Of a stretch of 64,000 nucleotides of DNA, positions 56,768 to 64,000 are shown one piece after another (within the stretch, counting starts at the first letter, position 1; each line of letters starts with the position of its first letter). The position numbers were made by a program, and so were the translations under genes. Source of the stretch: Diphasiastrum complanatum (Eukaryota > Streptophyta > Lycopodiopsida > Lycopodiales > Lycopodiaceae); the NCBI GenBank assembly GCA_029204225.1, contig CM055107.1:48457971-48521970 (forward strand). Direction: 5' to 3'. The notes beneath the pieces were generated by a model. It was given only the letters and a program-made list of their open reading frames with translations, searched no databases and was not told the origin of the DNA.

Positions 56768-57443
56768 CTAATGATATCTTGCTCGCTTGCGAAGTTCCAG
56801 AGCTACCTCCTTCTCGTATTCTTCTCGAGGATCTCTTCCAGAATCCTTGATGATATCATTTAAGTTCTCTAACACATACTCTGGCAATGGATCGGGAAGC
56901 CCTAGATGCAATTTAGTATATTGGGTAAATGATCCTCCTAACTCTTTCCATGTAGAATCTTCACTCAACTCATACACTACAAGGGAACTACAGTTTGCAT
57001 TATGTCTAACTCTGAACAATCTATCTCCAGCTAGGAGATGTCTATGGAAATCCCTGGAGTATAAATAATGATAAACCCTTTACTCAACTGGCAGAAGTCA
57101 CCTGGTAGAGGTAGCTCTCGCAATCCTAACCCAGTCATAACAATCCAGGCCCAGATCTCGTCCTAGTAGCACTTTGAAGTTCTATGGAGCGTGTTGCTAC
57201 CAGGACCCATGAGTCGTTCATTCTGATGTACATGGATGTTTTGACTCTAAATCCCTCATTATAAACTTCAATGGCTAAATCCCCAGCCCTTACAATTCCA
57301 ATGGTGGTGTCTAATGATATCGGTTCTAGTGAAGCCCATCCAATTATTTTGACTACGGGGCAATACCTCCTTGGGTTTAGGCCATATAATAGTTGACTGC
57401 TTCTCTGACATGTCAAGCTCTCAATATAACTAACACTCCTCAA
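56768..57443 (-). CDS. Unrecognised LTR ORFs, copy 3 (equivalents of 150-781)
   Basis: Two minus-strand frames: 57135-57443 (102 aa) and 56768-57019 (83 aa). They match copy 1 ORFs with few changes (DSREEYEKEV here DPREEYEKEV; SLELISLD here SLEPISLD). A small deletion around 57080 removes the overlap between them. Function unknown. Confidence 0.3.
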
Positions 57444-57493
57444 TCAATAATCATTCACATAAACCTCTATGCATGTGTGGGCTTCTAACATTT

Positions 57494-57946
57494 CTAGAAG
57501 AGGATCAGAATACAAACATCCCTAGTCCTACCATAATCTAGCAGTGGTAATATGCAGGGCTCTGGAGTTGCTAGGATCTCTGCTAATCTAGTAGCACTAA
57601 AGATGGACACAATCCGTTGTTGGTACATTATTTTCAGGCCTGTAAGGACGGTGATATACAAATAAGGTGTAGCAGTGTACGGAATATTAGGACCTAGGGA
57701 GGGCTTGGACGAAACATTCTCGATGCTTATTGTCATTAGGTAGTGAATCATGACTGTATTATATGACCCTTTCCCAAAGTATTCGTTAAGTACACCCCTT
57801 CCATCTAAATAGTCATGGGAGTTGTTCAAGTGTAGCGTGCAATTCCCAAACCATCTTGGTTTGTAGATGGCTGATAGTGAGTAGTCAAGAACCATGTGTT
57901 CCAACGGGTTATCTTGACTATTGTGGTTCTCGATGAAAACCGACAA
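57494..57946 (-). CDS. Unrecognised 150-aa LTR ORF, copy 3
   Basis: The longest version of the LTR-encoded protein: MSVFIENHNSQ start, then DYSLSAIYKPRWFGN, GKGSYNTVMIHYLM, and PYLYITVLTGLKIMYQQ. In copies 1 and 2 a one-base difference near 57706 splits it. Upstream sequence in the same frame is short before a stop. I do not recognise the fold or family. Confidence 0.35.
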   Translation of the reverse strand: MSVFIENHNSQDNPLEHMVLDYSLSAIYKPRWFGNCTLHLNNSHDYLDGRGVLNEYFGKGSYNTVMIHYLMTISIENVSSKPSLGPNIPYTATPYLYITVLTGLKIMYQQRIVSIFSATRLAEILATPEPCILPLLDYGRTRDVCILILF

Positions 57947-59761
57947 TAGGTTTGTTCTTAACTCATGTAGTGTGTTCCAACTAGAGTGAGCTTAACCTCA
58001 CTCCTTTGTTCCAAGGAGACGAGGATGACTTGCTTAATTCACTCATCACATTCACTCAAGCAACATTCCTTAAAGGTTTTCTCCATGCATTTAGACAAAA
58101 AGCAATCATTCTGAGCAAACTAGCAATCCTGGTAGAGTCTAAAACTATTATCACCTCAAATCACAACTATCCTGCATTTAACTTTCTCCTGAGACATAAC
58201 AATACACTATCTACGAGTTCTTTTAGCATGCAATCATCTTTTTTTATGAAGACATGGAAGAAAACAGTATGCATTAAAGATTTTTCAATATGAAGCTGTA
58301 ATCACTGCTGCGACATCTATGACATACACAATTGCATCATCTATCACAGATTGAATAAGCAGGTAGCAGAGTGTGAGAACAAAATGAGGAAACTTACATG
58401 TGAGGTTCTCTTATCAGGTCTCCTCCAGTTCCAGCCCGCAGGAAATCAGAGACCAATCATGCAAAGGTTAGGCTTGCGGGGGTGTGTAGTGTTGCTGGAG
58501 TTCACCTTGTAGATGTTAAGAAGTGTTGCTCCTAAGTGCAGACTGGTTGCCAGAATGAGTCGTGTAGGATCCAAAGTGAGCTCATGCAGTTCACGGACAG
58601 CTTGATATCAGCTTCCTCATCACTCTTCTACAAACTGTGTTTAGCAAGTTTCAATCGACAAAGCAACAGAGACAACATCCTTCGATTGCTCCATAGCAGA
58701 CAGCAATGACAGCTCTAGTTCAATGATAGCTCTTCCACGATAATCAGACGTACATTCTCAATGGGTCCCCATATCAGTGATGGAGTTAACATTTGCTCAA
58801 ACCAATCCTAGTGCTTTGATAGGTGTCATTATGAAATTAGTTATCTCATCACTATATAGAGACAGATAAAAGTATACTGAGAATCCATACTTCAAACGTG
58901 ATGTAAGATCAGTTAGACCAATACTCATAATACAACTGCTTAAATGCACGGTGAGCACTCCCATAGAGATCGATTGAAGGTAATCTCTCAGTCACACATC
59001 AAAGTAGTGATGTCTACTTAGGCCCGATAGGTGCTGCTTAACGCAATCATGCTCATGTAGGTACTGAAACAATGGTCTCTTCAAATGATCGCACCATAAA
59101 CTGAAACTTTACTAAAAACTGAGTGGTATTCGCACTATGAGGATGGTCAACGATGATAGTTCTCAACTGCAGCAGTAGCAATGGAATGCCTCAAATCTTT
59201 CATGGAGGATAGAGAGCAACAAGATGATACTTTTGTGAGTCAACGCACGTTCAGAGGATGCTCATGTTGTCAGCTAGGATTTATCTCCCTATCCCGTCCG
59301 TCAGTGATCATGATCTGCATCAATCGCTCAGTATGTAGCCTCCAAAAATCTTAATCAAAGTAGTTAATGTAGCAACGCTGGTCAATCAAAATTTGGAGCT
59401 CTGAGACTCTGCCCATACCAGCTCTTGAGCAGGAGTAGACTTGACCGTTAATCCATCGTTCTCATAATCAAAGTACCATTCCCCTGAAGCTCTTACGTAC
59501 ATGGGTGATCAATACTCTCGGAAACATGATATTCAACAATACTAACGTTACTCCACACTCTCCCTCTTTGATATGTGTTAGCTCCGCGATAGTGATTTTG
59601 ACAGATCAACTCAAGAAATTCTCAAACACAACGATCAGTTCCACGATCCTTTCGGCTCTCATGAAAGAAAAGTTGGTCTCCATCACCCTCAACAAATTAC
59701 GTAAAGAAGGAATATCACCATCGCACCTCTGCAAGGCTACGCAATAAAACAAACATGAAAG

Positions 59762-60276
59762 CATAATGATATGAAAAAACAGAGTTGGTTCTCAATCTGG
59801 TTTCGTTTGCATGAGGCTGGCCATGCATGTATATCTGTCAACGGATGACGGCCCAACCTTTCGATTTTTCATTTCATCCTACCCTTTGACCATTCAACAT
59901 TTCATTTTCAAGTGTTCATTAAGACTTTTTGTCTTTGTGCCATGTGGACTCTGAAATGGCATTGAAGAGTGTAGATAGGGCCACATGGGCATACATGACC
60001 AAAGTACATGGCCCATGTGGGTCAATGTTCTCATCCAATAGAAATTTCCCATTTGTAAACATGAGTCAAGGGCTTATGCCCGGTACTTCACATTTTGTCG
60101 GCATCCTCTTAAATTCAGACGGTCTTTGACATTTTTCTGGTCCTTCTTGGTAATTGATCTTTGGGTGGCCCTTATGCATTTAGGTACTTCCTTAAGTATG
60201 AAGGTTTTGCCCATTTTGGTACCGTGGCCCATTGTCCTAGTGTGATATTTGATACTTGTAGTGCCCAATTTTTTGG
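59762..60276. other. 515-bp segment present in copy 3, absent from copy 2
   Basis: Copy 2 joins AACATGAAAG to TGATGGTGTTTCTC at 12259/12260; copy 3 has 515 bases between the same words. No terminal repeats or target duplication are evident, so a deletion in copy 2 is as likely as an insertion here. It has GGCCACATGGGC and GGCCCATGTGGG words forming a small inverted pair. No gene. Confidence 0.7.
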
Positions 60277-60515
60277 TGATGGTTTTTCTCATTCGGCTTT
60301 TATAAAAAAAAAAAGCCTTAAGGTTGGAACAAACGTAAGAATAGACATTGGTATATTGTTGAAAATAGCATCATGCATTTCGACTTCTATTTCAACCCTG
60401 TCAATACCTGGGATCTGCTACTGAATGTGCATCTCAACTGCTCTAATGGTCATCGGCCTAGAAATCATCAAACAAACTAGCAAAACAAAAACCAATAGTG
60501 AAGCTCTCAAGTATA

Positions 60516-60767
60516 TTACCACAAAAAAGATTCTTGCAACAATCTAAACTTTTGCAAAAAAAATCCGAAAAAACCTAATCCACTCAAAGCAAAAACTAAA
60601 TCTACATAAAAAATAACAAAGATGCGTAGATCTAAAAAATGTACTCGATCTGGGTCTATATTAAATAAAACTAATATAGATACTATGCAAAAACTTGGAC
60701 CTACAATATACCGAAATGAACTAGCTTCGAAATAGCTATCAGAATAGGCGACGATATATTCAATCAA
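60516..60767 (-). CDS. Hydrophobic ORF, copy 3 version (83 aa)
   Basis: Equivalent to 12401-12751, stopped earlier. Shares MIEYIV, FCIV and LVFALSGLGFF. Doubtful coding status. Confidence 0.2.
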   Translation of the reverse strand: MIEYIVAYSDSYFEASSFRYIVGPSFCIVSILVLFNIDPDRVHFLDLRIFVIFYVDLVFALSGLGFFGFFLQKFRLLQESFLW

Positions 60768-62462
60768 AGAGATCCGCCTATTTCGACCTTCAAGAAATCT
60801 AAATCTGCAACAATATATTTGGATCTACAGCAAATACTAATATAGATACTATAAAAGATCTTGGATCTACTACTTAAAATAAATTGGCTTCGGAAGCCAT
60901 CGAAATTGGAGACGCTAAACTGAATCAAAGAAATCCGCGTATTCCGATGACCACTCCGACCAGCTGAAAATCTAGTACAACAAAATATGTGGATCTACAA
61001 CAAAGCACAACATGCTAAATCATCTGATGAATAGAAAATTATCCATCAGAATAGCTATCGGAATATGTGCTTGTGATGACATGATTTAGTCACATGACCA
61101 GTTTTTAAGTTTTTATTTATTTAAAACTTTGATTATATATAGTTGCTTTTCCAAAGTAATGAATGGTTTAAGTGTTTTGGAAGTTTTAGTATTTTGGACT
61201 CTTGACTAGATCGGATTTTTACTAAGGATCGGATTTCCACTGGATCGGAATTTTTAGACCCGATCTGATCCGATCCAAGGTCCAAAAATTATCCAAATCC
61301 GAGAATAGTAGTTACAGTAGTTATGATAGTTAAATGGTTATCTACAGTCGCAAGACTATAAAGAGCTGTTGTACACCTGATTTTAATAAGGATAGTTTTG
61401 TAAGCAAATACTTTGGCGCTTATGTGTATGAGTGATTGTGGATATTTGCTCTTTAAACGATTGAATGTGTTTGTTGCTCACTTTTTTTCCAGAGTTTGGA
61501 TAGATATGTAAGTTGTGTCACTTTCAAGTAAATGATGAATGTTTGGTAAAGAGTGATTGATGGCCTATTGAGATAGTTCAAATCCAAACCATATTGAAGA
61601 ATACGTCTAAATTGATTCATAATAGTGTAATTGTGCTTTCGGTCAGATTATGAGAAGTAGGATAAGAGGGGATGTTTGACTCCCCAAGTCATTTTGCAGG
61701 GTGCTTAGCTACTGAGTTAGAACTGGAGGAAGCATAATTTTGAAACTTGTGGGTATTATGGTCGTGTGTGTAGTGACTGTTAGTCTCTCAATCAAATTAT
61801 GGTCATGCATGGCAATTTATTGGAGGGAACCATTAACAAATCTCTGTCAGTATTAATGAGATCATCATTTAATAATGAAAAGGCTATACAGGATGCCTGA
61901 ACTAAATATCCCTTAATAATCAATTATCCATCTTTTACATTGAATGACAATTTCCATGAGTATAATGTCATTAATTCTCTCTTTATGCGGAACGACATCT
62001 TATATACTACATTAAATACCTTAAAACACAATTCGATATGTCACGACATATGCCAAATTTTGGTGCCATCAGGGAGAATGGGATATTAATCTGTGGGAAT
62101 TATTATTCTGTGGTTCAAGGAATATGATTCAGGATGTCCAGCGAGAATTTTCTTAGAAGCATTGAAGATAGAGACTTGCTTAGATTATTCCTTGGACAAG
62201 TTGGCTATTTCAGGAGATTTAAGCTCCTACTTGAACAATAAATTTTGATCTTGGGAAATCTTCTAAAAACTAAAGGAGAATTTCATTGAAACGGGCGTCA
62301 CAAGACTTGTTATCAAGATATTATCAGAGCAATTGAGAATTATGCATATCCATGAAACAAGCGTGTTGCAATATAAACAGAAATAATATTCATATCCAAA
62401 GATGCGTTAACATCAGAGTCTTCTTTAGTATATTACTACGCAAAATTTTGACAACAAAATTT

Positions 62463-62768
62463 CTACATCAAATGGGTTCCGTAATACAGAGCCATAATCA
62501 AGCTGAACACGTATAAACTTGTGCATAATATCAACAACATTGTCAATACTCTGAACGCCAGAAGATTGCGAACCAATGGATTATTGTATTCTCTGGAACT
62601 AGGTTCTTTTTGTTCTAGTTCTATTTCTTTATAAAACATCTCTTCCATGTTGGAAAAGTAATTAGTAGGAGGAGAATCTTTAGAGGTAATACCAGAGTCT
62701 TCATCGATATTGGGGGCAACATTATTACCTATCTTCTGATTATGCGTCCGACTCTGATTAAGCCACAA
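62463..62768 (-). CDS. Acidic ORF with C-terminal membrane segment, copy 3 version (101 aa)
   Basis: Equivalent to 14448-14717 but open further upstream (starts MWLNQSRTHNQK). The acidic part reads YKEIELEQKEPSSRE and the hydrophobic segment LTMLLILCTSLYVFSLIMA is intact. The frame has been kept through about ten substitutions relative to copy 2. Confidence 0.35.
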   Translation of the reverse strand: MWLNQSRTHNQKIGNNVAPNIDEDSGITSKDSPPTNYFSNMEEMFYKEIELEQKEPSSREYNNPLVRNLLAFRVLTMLLILCTSLYVFSLIMALYYGTHLM

Positions 62769-63398
62769 TCAGCCATTTTGATAGAAACAAGAGAGAGAGC
62801 ATTGTGAGCAGAAGATTGAGATTGAAACGTTGAAGGTATTAACGATTCACAGATCAATTGATGGATTTATAAAGAAAAAGATTATTGATTGAAAGATAAT
62901 CCTAGAAGATTTTATATCATGCAATCAGTCTTTCTGACAAAATCGTAATATATCTCAAAAGACATGAGCAATAATGAGATGAAAATACCACTTGTTTGTA
63001 CGCACTTGTTGATGCACGAGATCGTGTGAAGAAAGGATTACCATCTCTCCACGTGTTGAATTTCTTTCGATCAATTTTTGTTAAGAATCGAATTTCTATT
63101 GGATCGAAAATATTCAAACCAATCCGATCCGACCCAAAGTCGACGGACTTGTCCAAAAATATTCAATTTTTGACCCATCAATTTTTTTTTTTGTAAAATC
63201 GATTTTCGATCTTTTAAATGTTAAAGTTACAAAATCCAACCTTTATGTACTTTTATGTTCAAAGACCAACATTGGAGAGAAAGACAAAGAAAGAAAATAG
63301 AAGAAAGACGAAGGCGCAGAGAACAGGATTGAGAATTAAATTGGGATTCTTGAAGAAGGAGACTTGATTACAAGGAGTCTTCCACATCAGAAAGTGAA

Positions 63399-63854
63399 TT
63401 GGAAAAAGAAAAATCACCCAATCCAACCCTTGATCGGGACGACAAAGATAAAGAAGATATGGTTGCTCCAGGATTGTCTTCTTCTAAAATCCGGTATGAT
63501 TATCTTAAGGGAAAAGCCTTAGAAGGTGCAGATAGCTATGTGTCTCAATTTGAGTCTATTGCACCAAGCAATAGAGAAATTTTAGATGCTGACAAACTAA
63601 GAATATTACCCGGACTTCTCAGAAAAGAAGCCAGAACATGGTACAGCCAGATCAAATCTGATCTGTTAACAACTTGGGGAGATTTAAAAACCCAATTCGT
63701 GAAGCAATTAAGAAAAATTGGTTATTCAACACGAATACTTGCCCAGTTGAATTCAATCAGACTTCTCGGATATGGAGAAGCCGAAGGTCAAGGAAAGAGT
63801 TTATTAAAAAGAAAAAGAATAAATATTCTTCAGACGACCAGGATCGGAGACTAG
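63399..63854 (+). pseudogene. Plus-strand gag, copy 3, with internal deletion
   Basis: Same N-terminal gag as 15384 (DRDDKDKEDMVAPGLSS, DSYVSQFES, RKEARTWYSQI, GDLKTQFVKQLRK) but 197 bases are lost after QLNSIR at about 63760, joining ATCAG to ACTTCTCGG. The zinc-knuckle part would follow beyond 64000. Confidence 0.75.
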
Positions 63855-64000
63855 TTCATCATCAAGTTCTAGTTCGGATTCAGATAGTTTGAGTGAAGAT
63901 GAATCTCCAAGGAGAACTTCAAAATGCCATAAGACATGAACAAAAAATCCAAAGAAGAGCAATCGGAAATAGTAGACCTTATGGGAAAAAGGAAGTATCC

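Larger units (their letters stand above)
56128..59478 (-). mobile_element. Long-LTR family, LTR copy 3
   Basis: TGTTACGGCATTT...AAAGTACCA, 3351 bp including the inserted MITE (2973 without). It carries the 590-bp segment missing from copy 2. An about 235-bp stretch equal to 2224-2440 of copy 1 has been deleted. Followed on the high side by the same purine tract as copy 2 (minus strand TTCAGGGGAA, 59479-59488). Confidence 0.72.
55399..64000 (-). mobile_element. Second large copy of the long-LTR unit (runs off the window)
   Basis: From GTTTAGTGGAAAGACAATAAG this follows 8557-16180 almost to the last base of the window: leader repeats, LTR (56128-59478), then the same downstream block with antisense ORFs and plus-strand gag. 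Copy-specific changes: a 378-bp MITE at 56367-56744, loss of about 235 bases in the LTR at 58809, loss of about 60 bases at 59553, a 515-bp extra segment at 59762-60276, and a 197-bp gag deletion at 63760. The left edge at 55399 is a truncation: the gag-protease part of 3086-8556 is absent. Confidence 0.7.

Overview
The window reads as nuclear DNA of a land plant. The evidence is a spliced plant-type GH9 endoglucanase with GT-AG introns, plant-type Ty1/copia and Ty3/gypsy elements including a chromodomain chromovirus, initiator-Met-tRNA primer sites, long microsatellites and AT-rich DNA. I cannot name a species. Only one intact host gene is clear; nearly everything else is nested, mostly broken retroelement DNA.

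Layout. 1-16.7 kb: a family with very long terminal repeats (about 3 kb). LTR copy 1 (1-3085) and copy 2 (9298-11920) bracket a minus-strand internal region carrying a tandemly duplicated gag domain and an aspartic protease but no RT or integrase. Copy 2 is followed by 4.8 kb of further element sequence holding a plus-strand gag with zinc knuckles. 16.7-23.4 kb: long CT/AC microsatellites, an array of interrupted GTCGG palindromes, a dispersed repeat (family Q), and a poorly understood stretch with exon-like segments. 23.4-29.7 kb: a structurally complete chromovirus (identical 918-bp LTR lengths, 5-bp target duplication) lacking gag and with a broken pol. 29.7-36.5 kb: a decayed copia pol between inverted copies of dispersed repeat family P, then a second family Q copy. 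37.1-39.8 kb: the GH9 gene, minus strand, eight exons, flanked by a 185-bp inverted repeat. 41.3-44.8 kb: gypsy fragments interrupted by an internally deleted copia. 45.3-51.7 kb: a very young full-length copia with one frameshift. 52.3-55.4 kb: two palindrome-rich arrays and another family P copy. 55.4 kb to the end: a second large copy of the 8.6-16.7 kb segment, with its own MITE insertion and deletions.

How it works together. The GH9 enzyme would be secreted and act on wall glucans. The remaining coding capacity is for retrotransposition; by sequence only the 45-51 kb copia looks recent, and it is interrupted. The least explained signals are the long-LTR family (conserved ORFs inside the LTR, a repeated LTR/primer-site junction, an antisense gag, LTRs flanked by PPT on one side and PBS on the other) and the palindrome arrays at 17.4, 52.3 and 53.1 kb.
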